In this document: one piece after another, positions 32,457 through 45,053 of the stretch | Position numbering within the stretch: position 1 is the first letter of the stretch | Layout of the letters: each line of letters begins with the position of its first letter | Assembly (NCBI GenBank): GCA_028023455.1 | Contig: JAQFVV010012397.1 | Coordinates: forward strand, 1,762,001-1,826,000 | Reading direction: 5' to 3' | DNA from: Epiperipatus broadwayi | Taxonomy: Eukaryota > Onychophora > Udeonychophora > Euonychophora > Peripatidae | DNA length: 64,000 bases | Notes under the pieces: model-generated | Databases searched by the model: none | The model's input: only the letters and a program-made list of their open reading frames with translations | What the model was told of the DNA's origin: nothing | Position numbers and translations under genes: made by a program

Positions 32457-35126
32457 TGAAACAGTTATGCTGTTACTCATATAGATATTCAAAAGACCCC
32501 CCCCCATTTAAAAAAGTCTAGCGTGATTCAATCTAATTGGGAATGCAATAAAGCTGTAATTTGTTAAAAAAAAAAAAAGAAAAATCATATTTTTAATTTT
32601 GTGATTGATGGATTTAAATAAAATGTTAAGTTATCTTATTTTTTTTTATCTGTCTCAATAAAAAAAAAGAAAAGAAATTAATTATCCAATCATTAAAAAG
32701 AAAAAAAGAAAAGATACTTGAGTTAAACTGAGGCAGTATTCAAATTAGGCATGTTGTGAAAAGAAAAGAACTTTTTTCTTTTTCTCTTGTCTTACACAGA
32801 GAGGCAGAACATATTAAATTTTTTGTTTTAAAAAAAGTGTATTACTTAATTATTTTGACATATTAAAATATAGCTCTAACAAAATGTAAGAATGGAAAAA
32901 GAAAACTTTGCTAGAGGAATTATGAAGACAATGGGGTAAATTAGCGGCTTCAATCTCTCCATGCTGTGCCATGACTCTCCATAAATGAAATAACCCGCCT
33001 TCTTTATGAATAAACTGGATTGTAAAACTGGAAGGTAATTATGTTATAAGAATATTAAAACATCTTTATCTTACGTTATAAAGTGAAGTTATGAAATAAT
33101 TACATAGAATTTGTTTTATAAAATATTAAAACATCTTTATCATACGTTATAAAATGAAGTTATGAAATAATTACATAGAATTTGTTTTGTAAAATATTAG
33201 AACACGTTTATCATATGTTATAAAATGAAGTTATGAAATAATTACATAGAATTTGTTTTTTGTAAAATATGAAAACATCTTTATCATACGTTATAAAGTG
33301 ACATTATAAAATAATTACATAGAATGTGTTTTATAAAATATTAAAACGTCTTTATCATACGTTATAAAGTGACATTATGAAATAATTACATAGAATTTGT
33401 TTTATAAAATGTTAAAATGTCTTTATCAAACGTTATAAAGTGAAGTTATGAAATAGCTACATGCAAATTTATTTATAAAAATATTTGAACGTATTTACTA
33501 TATGAATTAGAAATGCTTTAATTGCATATTACTTCTATCTGGGTAATGTAACAGAGTTTATGTGTAAGAATATACTTCTATATTTGGCTAAATTATAAAT
33601 GCCTCAATTATCAAATGATAAATGCTCTACAAACCAAGAATTGTTGAGTTCAAATGTCTACCAATCGGTAATAATTAATAAAATGATGAAATGCTGTATA
33701 AATCATAAATACTTGACTGCTTCTATGCTTCTTATAATGTAACAGAGTTTATGTGTAAGAATATACTTCTATATTTGGCTAAATTATAAATGCTTCAATT
33801 ATCAAATGATAAATGCTCTACAAACCAAGAATTGCTGAGTTCAAATGTCTACCAATCGGTAATAATTAATAAAATGATGAAATGCTATATAAATCATAAA
33901 TACTTGACTGCTTCTAAGCTTCTTATAATGTAACAGAGTTTATGTGTAAGAATATACTTCTATATTTGGCTAAATTATAAATGCCTCAATTATCAAATGA
34001 TAAATGCTCTACAAACCAAGAATTGTTGAGTTCAAATGTCTACCAATCGGTAATAATTAATAAAATGATGAAATGCTGTATAAATCATAAATACTTGACT
34101 GCTTCTAAGCTACTTATAATGTAACAGAGTTTATGTATAAGAATATACTTTTATATTTGACTAAATTATAAATGCTTTAATTACCAAATGATGAATACTC
34201 CACAAACCAAGAATTGCTGAATTTAAATGTTTACCAATCAGTAATAATTCATAAGATAACGAAATGTTATATAAATCATAAATGCTTAACTGCTACCAGG
34301 CTTCTTCTCATAAAGGGATACAAAAATGAATTATTGTTAAATTAGAATATTTCCAAGTTTCTTCTCATAAATGAATTCAAAATGAATTATTGTTGAATTA
34401 GAATATTTCCAAGCTTCTTCTCATAAATGGATTCAAAATGAATTATTGTTAAATTAGAATAATTCCAAGCTTCTTCTCATAAAGGAATTAATGAACTATT
34501 ATTGAATTAGAATATTCACAAGCTTCTTCCCATAAATGAATTCAAAATGAACTATTATTGAATTAGAATATTTCCAAGCTTCTTCTCATAAAGGAATTAA
34601 TGAACTATTGTTGAATTAGAATATTCACAAGCTTCTTCCCATAAATGAATTCAAAATGAACTATTATTGAATTAGAATATTTCCAAGCTTCTTCTCATAG
34701 AGGAATTAATGAACTATTGTTGAAATTGCAAATTAATTGTTATTTAATAAATTTTTTTTTGTTACTAAAATTAAATTGGTTATCCAGTTGTCCAGTTTTG
34801 TTTATTTATCGCATCACTCACCAATTATAGCACTGGTTCATGAGAATCTCATGTTCTCTGAGCTACATCTGACATAACTTGACCTAGGCCAGTCAGGTTG
34901 TAGTGAGATGGAACTCTAATGGCGCTCTTTGGGAAACCAAACATAGAAATATTTAGATGTTTCCAGTCTCTATGTACTACATCCTCTGATGAGCAGGAAA
35001 TATTGTTGTAGGGGGGCATTAACATCTGCATTAAGAATATCAATTGATAGTTCCTTCCTGCAGCATGCTCATCAGAAAATAATTACAACTGATGTAATAA
35101 AACGGTTGTATGGCGGTCCAGTTACA
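32457..35126 (+). repeat. 3' LTR of LTR-1 (2670 bp)
   Basis: Matches the 5' LTR base for base over long runs, with scattered substitutions. The main difference is six fewer units in the roughly 55-bp minisatellite (8 versus 14), which accounts for about 330 of the 331 bp length difference. It ends AGTTACA before an (AT)n tract and tgtgacc. Confidence 0.95.
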
Positions 35127-38100
35127 ATATATATATATATATATTGTGACCATCTGAATGGGCACAAGGGTTTAAGATACCTTGTATCTTAATTAAATAG
35201 TTATATTGTATTATAAAAAAAAAATGAAATAGCCTTGGAATTTTAAAATTTTTGAACAAGATTATTTAAGGTTTAAATATGGGTTGTTATGCAGTTTATT
35301 GACTACTTGATAGGTATTTATTAGTATTATTGTGGTTAATAGGGTATATAATATAAGGAAGGGGGGGTGGTTTGTTAATGAAATTGATATATTTTGTTGG
35401 AAAAATGCAAAGTGATCCTATGTTAGTGTAATATTTAGTTGAATGGTTTTAAAATCCTTTATTTATTATTTATTATCCTTGTGTCATCAGAATAGCAGCT
35501 TTAATTATGTTTAGTTAAGACAGTTCAATGTTTAGATTGTATGCATGCATGTGTATGCCTGTATGATTTTGCCTTAGGTTTCATCTCATTTTCATCCTTT
35601 AAATAACAGCCAACAATAGTACATTCACAATAAAAAAACATTTAAACTACAGTAGTCATCTTAAATAATTAACAAATATATATTTCTTTCCAGTAATTAA
35701 TAAATAGTTGAATCAATAAATTATTTTACAAATTAAATAAATTATTAATCATTTTTATTTGATGGTTAATTAATATTCTTTTTTTTTTTTAAGTTTGTAA
35801 AAGATATTTATTTTAATTATTTGTATTATTTTTTTTTTGTCATTTAATTCTGAAAATCAATATCATTTTTTTTTGTTGTAAAGATTTTTTTTTTTGAATA
35901 TGTAATTAGCAGAGCTGGCAAAATGCGTGGGAGTAAGCTAGTAAGGAAGTGCAAAATGAACTGTTGCTAGAGAGAGAGAGCATTAAACAAAGTTCTCCAG
36001 TATGTAAAATTGGCTTTATAAAGAATTATAGCCAAAAAGACAATGGCTTATATTTTTCAAACAACTAAAGTTAATTGCTGAAGTCAGATTAGAAGAAATA
36101 TATCATGGAAGGAACTAATTTCAATATGCAGCACTAAACTTTATAAAGGTACTCGGCTTAGCTTATTCTCTTTCAATTTAAACATTCTAAACTAATCTTT
36201 TCATCACTATTGCTCTTGTAAAGATGTATATTAATATCATGCAGCCTATATTATTTTATTTAATTTCAGTTTTAAATAAGAATGATTCACATAAGTATTA
36301 TTATTTTATCATTAAGCAACATATTTTTTTTTTGATATATGGAAAACGTGTGCAGAACTGTTATATAGAATATATATTATTCTCACTATGTTTCGTGCTA
36401 TGTGAGGATTATACATAGACTTAAGGATGTGTCTATCTTGATAGAGCATACCATGTTTAGATTGTTCGTAATTAGATAACAATACCTATTCATTGGATAT
36501 ATATATCTGGAGCTAATACGCATTTATAAATTAAGGGAATAAAATATAACTACTTCTGTTTGAATTGAATTTGATGGACAAAATTGCTGGTAAATTTAGT
36601 TCTCTTCAAGAAAAACGGAATATCAAATAAAGCATTATTAATCATGGAATTACTAAAGACAATTTACAGTGGATAATGCTATTCAAAATAATAAGGACAA
36701 TTGCGTATTTAACCCAGAACGGCATGAAGAATATCGATATTTCTCAGTATAATAAAGGAGAAATTAACTGCTTGTGATTTGGTATCTCAATGGATATGTT
36801 ATGAATATTGGAAAATAGTGGGTTTATTTAAGTTAAACTTATATATTTCTTTTTTTTTTAAGTTATACTGCAGAAGTGCATTTAATTTAAAGTCAGTTTG
36901 GAATGTGTTCTATGTTGTTTATTATAATATCCCGGAGGAAGCTTGGCAAATGAACTTTTTATTCAGATTACAAAACTAATAACTTATGTGTTTTTATCTT
37001 TTTAATTTTTTTTATTACTTAACTCATATAATGTATATAATGGATAGAGAAGCTTTATTATTATTATGTTTATGTTATAATCTATGTTATTTTGATTTTC
37101 AAGACCGTCTCGGGAAAATGCGCTATTTAAAAAAAAAAAATAGTACGCCGGTAAAAATATTGATTGTGTTCAAATAGGTCTTATTATTTTCCTTAAGAGG
37201 ATGAAGGAAATATTTTTAATAATATATTTATTATTAGAGAGGTTTACATTTATTTTGCATATGTTATTATCTTAAAGTGAGAATTATTATTATTATTATT
37301 ATTATTATTTTTGAATCAACGAACGAACGTATAATAAAAATAGTTTGTTAAATATAAAAAGAAAGTTCGTTCATAATAATTAGAAGCATTAAATCTTAAA
37401 AGTAACCTAAAGTTTATTAAATTAAAACAGTTATACCTTAATGCAATATTTAATTGTCATATTACCTACTTAGTGTGTAATTTAGGGTTAATATTATATA
37501 TACTTTTGTTCGCGAGTGTGTGTTTGTTTTGCACAATTGTAATATTTTGTGTGATAGAGTATAATTTGTGAATATTTTATGCATAAATTCGTACACTGTC
37601 ATATTTCCTGAGTTGAACAGATTGATGTATTATCTGTAGGTATTTGTCTGCTAGCATGTATTTATAAGGTTCAATATTTTAGAAGCTATGATAATAGAAA
37701 GAAATCTGACTGCGTTGTAATATTTATAGGGATAGGAGATCTTGCTTATTTGATATATGCTAATAATTTCCATGAGTAGAGCCTAGTTTATTTTATATGT
37801 GTATGATTAATGATATTGTTGAAGTGATGTTCTTAGGGCCCTGGTGAAGAGGATTTAAAATCCCCACCAAATAATGTATTTAGAAGTAAATGAGTTATTG
37901 TTAAAAGATGATTAAATGATGCTTAGGAAGTGATATGACATTTTTCTTGGATTCTTGGTGTTGAGTAGATGTTCTCCACCAAAGGTATATGTGGAATTAG
38001 GTGAATTCTGGTAGAGGTGTTCAATAGATGTTTATCTGCTCCTCATGTATATTCCCTTTATAACGTGTTGTATGTAAAATCATAAAATATAGCTTTGGGT

Positions 38101-39936
38101 TAGTTAAAAAGTGGTTAGACAAATTGTTAGATTAATTCTGGATGTAGTAGTAGTGTCATATTTATGGAGGATTTACGACATTGTTCGAAATAAATTAATT
38201 ATGTGATATTTTCTTAATGGAGAGTTTACAGAAAAGATTGTTTTATAATATTGTTGCTTGAACGTACATACACACGTGTAATATAAATAATATCGCAAAT
38301 TGAGATATAGAATTATGAAATATAAAAATGAGAAATAAATGCTCAGAAATATACTAAATTCAGTTAATAAAGGTATAAAACATTAAAATTTAAATAGTAA
38401 ATAAGTATTTTAAACTACAATGTATCTATTTAAGTAAAAATTAATCATCAAATCATCAGAGTAAACATGATTTTGCTATGTATGAAAGGTATAAGGAATT
38501 GGAATTATTATTTAGTCATTTAGAGAAAGTTGTTTTGCTGAAAGCCAAAGATTAATGGTTTGATTTATTTTTGTCAATCAACCGTAATATCCTCTCGAAA
38601 GTATTTATATATTTTTTTGTTGTGATAATAATATGATATTTCATTTATTCATTGTCGTATGGATAAAACATCTAAGCAAGTATGTGTTCCAAGTCGGGAT
38701 CTTTAAGTTTATTATTAGTTTGTTTAGATAGTAGGAATCCCAAACTGATGCTAAAGAAAACGAAGACCTATTTTGTAAATATTATGTTCATCCCAATTTA
38801 TTTTGTTTATTTGTAATAAATGATGTATTTAGTTATTTAAATTTAAAACAACTGTGTCGTGAGTTATTTTTTTGTATACATTCGTATTTCCATTTCCACA
38901 TCTCCACATTGTATAAATCTATTATAAAACAGATATACCATTTTAAAGTTATCATATTAAATTTGCTAGTGTCTGACAATATTGTATTTCTTAATCCAAA
39001 CATTATAAAGAGTATTTGCCATTTGATAAACGTATTAGAAAGGTTGCCAAGTCAGTATATTTGTTAGATGATGATATGAGATTAAAATACTCTATCTCTG
39101 TCATTATCTTATTATTGAAGCACAGTAAAATATTTAGTCAATTTGTTTCATTATATTTTAGCATACTTTATAATTATAACTTATGGGCAATGGAGTTTAT
39201 TAATTCAACTGTGTTTATTAATTTCCCTGAGATCTTGATATTTATTTCTTGATTGGCATTAAAGTAAATGTTTAAATTATGATATGCCAAGTAACAAAAT
39301 TGTCTACGAATATAATTATAGCAAGCTGATATATGTTATACTTGGATGAAGGAAGAAATTAAATTTAAAGTATATTTTTAATAGACTGTACTAAGTAAAC
39401 ATTATGATTCTTTATCATACAATCAATTAAGAAAGAAATTTACAATATATTGAATGTTTTATAATATTTCTTCCTTTATTCATTTATTATTATATATCTT
39501 TTGAACTGCCTATAGCCTCCCACTGAGCTGAGCTGAACATAAATTTAAATATAGAGTCTCAGTAATAATTTTATATTATATATTATATTATATTGTTCTA
39601 TTCATTAATAGAACTGGCGCCTGGGCATTTCGTTCATGGAATATATATGTGCGGTGTTGGGAGTGTAGGTTATAATATATATATATATAATATTATATTG
39701 TACTGCTTTTTAAATTTTTATTCATTTTTTTGTTTCACTGATTTTTTTAAAAATACTTTATTGTGCTTATATCTGACTTTTCTATTTATTTTAGAATCAT
39801 AGTTCTTAATTTCTTCTTTACCATTCTTTTTTTTTTTTTTTTTAATAATTTATGTTATTTATATATAATTTTTATTTGATTATTCTAAAATATAGTTTGA
39901 GTAATAAAATATAAATTATTATTATTTAATAATTAC
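35127..39936. other. No recognised feature; host-like unique sequence
   Basis: After the (AT)n flank, about 4.8 kb of AT-rich sequence with no recognisable transposon ends or exon. The missing last exon of the lipase-like gene should lie on the minus strand somewhere downstream of 39,937, but I could not identify it here. A short (ATT)n microsatellite is at 37,283-37,311. Confidence 0.4.
37283..37311. repeat. (ATT)n microsatellite
   Basis: About ten uninterrupted ATT units. Confidence 0.9.
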
Positions 39937-40131
39937 CTCTCTTGAAATCCAATTGGATTAATGATCACATTTTCAATGTAGATTTTAGCTTTTTTGGATT
40001 GAAACCAAGATGAAGGATCAAGAAGTGAAGAAGTTCGTTGCCAGGAAAATGACAGCTCTGAAAGGTCTTCTAACTTTGAAGTTTGTGTGAAAAGAGATGT
40101 AACAACAGAATTGGGATTCATAACTACTGCT
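39937..40131 (-). CDS. Pancreatic-lipase-like gene, PLAT-domain exon (downstream)
   Basis: A 195-nt exon read from 40,131 down to 39,937. Acceptor tatatattttag precedes it and donor GTAATT follows. It starts with one base completing a codon from the previous exon and ends with two bases of the next codon. It encodes the second half of a PLAT/lipoxygenase-homology beta-sandwich: SKLEDLSELSFSWQR corresponds to the VGDLQ..FIW strand of pancreatic lipase, and KAKIYIENVIINPIGF to the following I.VE strand. A further C-terminal exon (normally ending with a Cys-containing tail) is expected and not found. In vertebrate lipase this domain binds colipase and lipid surfaces. Confidence 0.82.
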
Positions 40132-40696
40132 CTAAAATATATATGTGCAAACTATAAGAAATTATCCATTTTTATGATTTAAATCTATACTCTAGAAACT
40201 TTAAACTAGTATGAGAAACAATAATACAAATGCTATTGCAAAATTTAGGTAAAGATTATCTCATTTAAACTTTAATACTAAAACAGATCTTGCTAATATA
40301 TTTTAATGATAATAATAATTAGTATTTTAATACCATATTTATTTATTTAATATTCTTTTATCCCAACGGATTTAATGTTTTTAAAAATAATATTTTTTTC
40401 TTCTGGCAGTTATATTTCAACTTCATTAATTATATGAACTGATGGAGAATCTTCAGTAACTTTTGCAAAAGTACAAAATTTATAACCAAATATTAGAACA
40501 AAATAAAGGTAATTAATGTATAATGTAATGAACTTATATATTTGAACAATAGATGATAAGCATGCAAAATAATGGGTTTCATTTTATATTGTGAATGTAC
40601 TTTCATTGTGTGCTGTATAATATTTTAGAATTTCATAAGTACACATAATAATAATTAAAATTATTGTTGATTTAATGATTAAATAAAAATTCTTAC
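40132..40696 (-). other. Intron between the two PLAT exons
   Basis: A 565-nt intron with donor GTAAGA (from 40,696) and acceptor TTTTAG; AT-rich, no insertion recognised. Confidence 0.75.
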
Positions 40697-40823
40697 TCAT
40701 TATTCACTCTTGTTTTTTGAAATTTGGTTTTGCCATTTCCATAGAGCTCTAAGAAAATGTTAGCATTCTGTTTAACACTTCCTTCTCCATTACCAAGAGT
40801 TACAATCAACTGATAGTGATAAA
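40697..40823 (-). CDS. Pancreatic-lipase-like gene, PLAT-domain exon (upstream)
   Basis: A 127-nt exon read from 40,823 to 40,697 between acceptor tttttcttttag and donor GTAAGA. Two starting bases complete a codon whose first base comes from the exon at 59,908-60,150, and two trailing bases (GA) are completed by the next exon, so phases agree on both sides. The product YHYQLIVTLGNGEGSVKQN followed by IFLELYGNGKTKFQ aligns with the start of the pancreatic lipase PLAT domain (RYKVSVTL...ILVSLFGNKG). Splice-phase consistency across a 19-kb intron is good evidence that this is a real exon of the same gene. Confidence 0.85.
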
Positions 40824-41344
40824 CTAAAAGAAAAATAATAACAGATATTACTTACTTTTATTCAAGTATCTTTTAATATAAAATAAAAGCATTTCTGGTT
40901 ATCTTTTTTATTCTAAAATAACATTAAAGTTTATGTATATCTAAGTACGAGAATTAAAAATAAACTGTTAGTCAATTAAAAAACATCTCTCTAGTAAACA
41001 TTTTATTTTAATTTCAAACAGAACACATGCATGTGTATTATTAAAATTACTATTTATTTTTTTAATCACTATGTTTTCAGAGAGTACCAATACCATACTT
41101 TATACTTATATTTTTATAGAGTGCAGTTGAATTGTTAACAATGTTGTACAATACATAGTAAAATGAATTGCAATAGGTAAAATTGAGATTGCATATAAAA
41201 TAATACAATAAAACCAGAAAATATTTTAATAAATTTCATTTTATAGTATAAAAATGTAAACATTGTTCATAGTACAAAAATTAAATAATTTATTAATTAA
41301 TAGAATATTTACAATGTTGGAAATGCCACAATATATATGTCTAT

Positions 41345-43625
41345 TGAACCGGATTGATATCCAATTCGATGGTGTTATTACAAAAAAAAAAAGAAAATAA
41401 AAAAAAAAGATTTTAAACTTTTAATGTTTAAACTTTTTATTGTTATTTAAAAAGAGTATGTCTATTAAAATACACACGCATTTATATTTAAAACGGATCA
41501 TTTTAATGTTTATAGATTTATTTTAAAATAGTTTACTTACACTGCTTGTTTTTAATCAATTTGATTAAAAACAGGCAAGCTTGTTAATTACATTCCTGTT
41601 GCTTTTCTGTTATCATTTCTACTCATTCTAAAAGCAGAGGTTTAATTTTATGTTGTTGTTTTTGTTCAAAATAATCCCTGAATAGAATTCTTCATTAGAT
41701 TGAGCAGGAGATTAAGATTTGCCCCTGCCCTGAGGCATAGAATTCAACAACAAGGCTAGTTTTCATGGGGAATTGAGTGGAGGTATAAATAGCACCAAAA
41801 ATTTTATGGATTAATCTATTCTATTCTAGAGAGCCTTGACCAAGCAAATACTCCGTCAGAGTGCTTGGTTTGGCTTCTTATATTCCTTTTGGATTAACCT
41901 CATTCAAAGTTTGTACCATTAGCAGTTTGGACATTTAATTTCTTTAGAAGTAAAATTTGCAGTTACTTAAACAATTTTGCTTTCTCTGGGATGTCAAAAT
42001 ATGCTGCTATACGTTTTATAACCAACAATATGTCATGCTAGTTTAACTCATAAGATGGACCCACACCTGCCAACTCTCCTTCAATCCTGCCATGAACACC
42101 TAAAATAAACAAGACTCCACTGCCTCTACCTTGCCGCTGTCAAAGGACCTGAAAATGAACTAAAATAAATGTATGCACTCTACACGAACTGTGCTTTGCC
42201 ATAAGATAAAATTTTCTTTTATTCTTTCCAGGGTAAATTCTTTTAATTAAATCTCTGCTCAATCCCAATAAACCTGTATTCTTATTTAATATTTAATCTC
42301 ATATTTAATAATTGTGGGGTTTATTTGTATTTGTAGTGTGTCTTGGAATCTTAGTTTTAAGATTCCAAGTTTGGTTCAATTTTTGTTTATCGGAGAGTGA
42401 CTAGTGAGTTCATATTATTATATGCCTAACTTTTATAAATGCTTTAGCAGTCTTGTATATTTTTAAATGCTTACCTGTAATTATTTTAATATTCAATCAT
42501 TGATTTTTTTAAATATTATGTTTGCACTTTTGCAAACTGCAAAATCGTTTAGCTAGCGATACATTGTATTTATTGTTCTACTTTCCGCATTTGGAAATTT
42601 CATGTATTCTTTTCTCATGTCCCTGAAATGGGAAACTGGAATTGTTGTTTCTTGTAATTTGTAGAATCACCAGCTGGAAGATAATATTCATCCCTTTTGT
42701 AAATTATAGGTGAATGATAGTTTTGTTCTGCTAAAGTATTTAATGCCTTAATGTTTTTTTGTTTTTGCTCATAAGCACTCTCTGATAAACTGACTTATAA
42801 AAATCTAGGAATGTTTACATTTAGCTTTCTAGATTTATTTTTGTATTTCCATGTGACTTTAAATTTATCAGTGCGGGTACTCAAAACTTAGTTTGTCAAT
42901 TTATTTGTAATGTATTTTCTTGAAATGCTTGGGCAGATGTAACTGATTTTCTAATGATTTACTTGTCTCCTATTGAGACTTTTAATTAGTATTAGTTTTG
43001 GCCAATTGTTTGGTTGGGGATTCGTCAGTTGTTTTCCACATTCTGGATCATATTTTTCATTTGTTCTTGGGGTAAATCAATCATCTTTACTTTAAACATA
43101 GTTTTTAGATGCAGCTTCTACCGGCATAGGACATTCTGGGTCCCGACACATTTTTTGGGCCTGGAAAAGCTTGCTGGCACTGGTTTCATTGATTTATTTC
43201 AAGAACGTATTGTTTAAGTATCTGAATGGGAAAACCAATGTTTGGGTGAATTCTCTGCTGAATGAAATTGCTTCCTCCCTTTATAATTCATTATTAGAAG
43301 ATCAGTAGGTCTGCCAGAGCATTGCGTTCAGTCTTTCTGGTACACGCCTGAGCTAATCCTATTTGTTAACTTAGAAACTTTTCTTATAAATCTTCTCTTA
43401 ATAAAATTTTAAAAAAATTTTTAAACTTAATTTGGGCTGACATTTGTCTTTGTGCTTTTATTTCTCAATTGTCTAAACAATATTTAAGATATTTTGTTTC
43501 TCCCTGAGTCTAGTCGGTGAAACCCATCATCATCTTCCATTCTGATCACAGTAAATAAATTTTTCCAGATACATAGTGATCTGGTGGTGCCCTCTGTGTT
43601 TAGAATAGATTGAATGTCCAGTACA
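41345..43625 (+). repeat. 5' LTR of LTR-2
   Basis: Contains a core-promoter-like TATAAATAG (41,784-41,792) in ggaggtataaatagcacc, and AATAAA signals near 42,172 and 42,267. This places U3 in the first 440 bp and leaves a long U5. Confidence 0.85.
41784..41792 (+). promoter_or_regulatory. TATA box of LTR-2 5' LTR
   Basis: TATAAATAG, conserved in the 3' LTR at 45,475-45,483 despite divergence nearby; a plausible pol II core promoter. Confidence 0.6.
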
Positions 43626-43638
43626 TAGGATATAATTT

Positions 43639-43655
43639 TGGCACCAATGTGGGCC
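43639..43655 (+). other. Primer-site-like sequence of LTR-2
   Basis: tttGGCACCAATGTGGGCC resembles the LTR-1 primer site (TTTGGCACCCAACGTGGGGC) with small deletions and a transition. It sits 13 nt from the LTR end instead of 2, so it may be decayed. Confidence 0.6.
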
Positions 43656-43993
43656 TTCGAGTTTTCAAGCCCATGTGAGATTTTGTTTAGACGATTGAGA
43701 AAGATTTCAGGTGTAAGAGGCAAGATTTAGTAGGTGGGGTCAGTTTTGTTAATTATTGCATGTATTGTTGGAGCAAGTTTGGTAAAATGGGGTTCGCCTT
43801 TTTATATGAAATAATTTAGAAACAGTAAAAAGTGTATTTTCTAAAAAGTCTGTCGGAGTTAATTTTTTTTGAAGAGTTAAATATAGTTCGTCTTTTTATA
43901 TGAAATAATTTATAGAAAACAGTAAATAGCATTTTATTTGCTTTTAGATTTTTGGGTTTTTTTTTAAGAAGAGTATAGTGAATTTAGTCTTGT

Positions 43994-44820
43994 GTGAAAA
44001 TGGGAGTAGTTGAAAAAGATGAGGCAGAGACACAGATGATGATGGACATGAGAAAAATGAAGGAAGAAATTAGAGATTGCAAAGCAGAAATGAAGGAAGA
44101 AATTAGAGAGTTAAGAGTAGAAATGATGAAAGAAATTAGGGAGTGGAAAGTAGAAATGATTAGAGAGATGAGGGGAGAAATAATGGGAAAAGTAGAAGAA
44201 ACTCAGGAAGTAGAAAAAGTTGAGGTCATAAAAGATATAAAAATTGAAGTAGCACAGGATAGTGCTAGGACAGAGAAGTGGAAATAAAGTTAGAAATAAG
44301 CACAGATGGGTTACAAGTAGAAAGTGTGGTGGAAAATCTAGTAAATGTAAATAAAGCAATAGAAGAAAGTTATAAGGTAAAGACAGAAAAGCGGGTAGAA
44401 GAGTCTTCGTGTGAAACTAAAAATAAATTGGTTTTAATTACTATTTGTTGTGAATATGAATTTGAAAAGAAGAAAAGAGTTTAAAAAAATATTAAGGAAT
44501 ATGATTTTAAAGTTGAAATAGAAGCCATATATAGAAGGATCTTATGTCAAACTTTCAAAAAATGGGTAGAAGATAAAATTTTAACCTTTACTAGTGTTGA
44601 TATGCTCGAAAATAAAGTAGGAAAGGATGAAGAATTAGGAAGTTTCATTAAGAAAAAGATTCAGGTATATATGCTAGAAAAGAGAACAGAATGAGAAAGA
44701 GACAAAATCATAAATTCTAGGCGAGTAAAATATAAGAAAGGGAAAGGTACTTATTTAAAAAAGTTAGTAAATGGAGTAAAAGAACCACTGGACAAAAGTT
44801 AAAGGTTCAGCATTTAGCAA
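43994..44820 (+). pseudogene. Gag-like coiled-coil remnant of LTR-2
   Basis: The open frame 43,994-44,287 encodes 97 residues of charged coiled-coil with imperfect 11-residue repeats (KEEIRDCKAEM, KEEIRELRVEM, KEIREWKVEM). A second frame overlaps it at 44,278-44,484 and continues, with stops, to about 44,820 (YRRILCQTFKKWVEDKI). It resembles the N-terminal coiled coil of LTR-1 gag in style, not in sequence. No protease, RT or integrase follows. Confidence 0.55.
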
Positions 44821-45053
44821 TCGGATGGATTGGTTTTAATAAAAATAAAAAGAGATTTTGTTAATGAATTATAAGAATGGAGAAACGTTTTTGATTAAAA
44901 TAAATTATTGTTTTGTTTTTCTGAATGTGAGGCAAATGGTCAGCTGAATTTCTGGGGGATAGTTTTTAAAATCTTTATAGTTTAAAAAAAGAAAAAAAAT
45001 GAAAAGTTACAGGAATGTTTTTTTTTTTTTTTTTGATCACATATTGAGGCAGT

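Larger units (their letters stand above)
23468..35126 (+). mobile_element. Complete Ty3/gypsy-type LTR retrotransposon (LTR-1)
   Basis: An 11.66-kb element with two near-identical LTRs that both start TGAAACAGTTATG and end GGTTACA/AGTTACA (TG..CA). Next to the 5' LTR is a lysine-tRNA-type primer site (26,471-26,488). A purine-rich ggtgaggggtaa precedes the 3' LTR. It sits inside an (AT)n tract, so the target duplication is atat-like and cannot be sized. The interior codes gag (intact) and pol in the order protease, RT, RNase H, integrase, which places it in Ty3/gypsy. Pol carries frame breaks, so this copy is not coding-competent as read. LTR similarity suggests recent insertion. Confidence 0.95.

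Noticed and set aside
2471-38460. Other CTGATGA/TCATCAG occurrences (2473, 9107, 13,408, 15,351, 35,487, 38,452)
   Set aside because: None is followed at a suitable distance by GAAA with a stem II; expected by chance in 64 kb.
39016-39252. 78-residue plus-strand frame as an exon
   Set aside because: Hydrophobic AT-driven composition, no domain resemblance and no convincing splice sites.
43484-43723. 79-residue minus-strand frame in LTR-2
   Set aside because: It crosses the LTR/leader boundary, is antisense to the element, and is broken in the other LTR.
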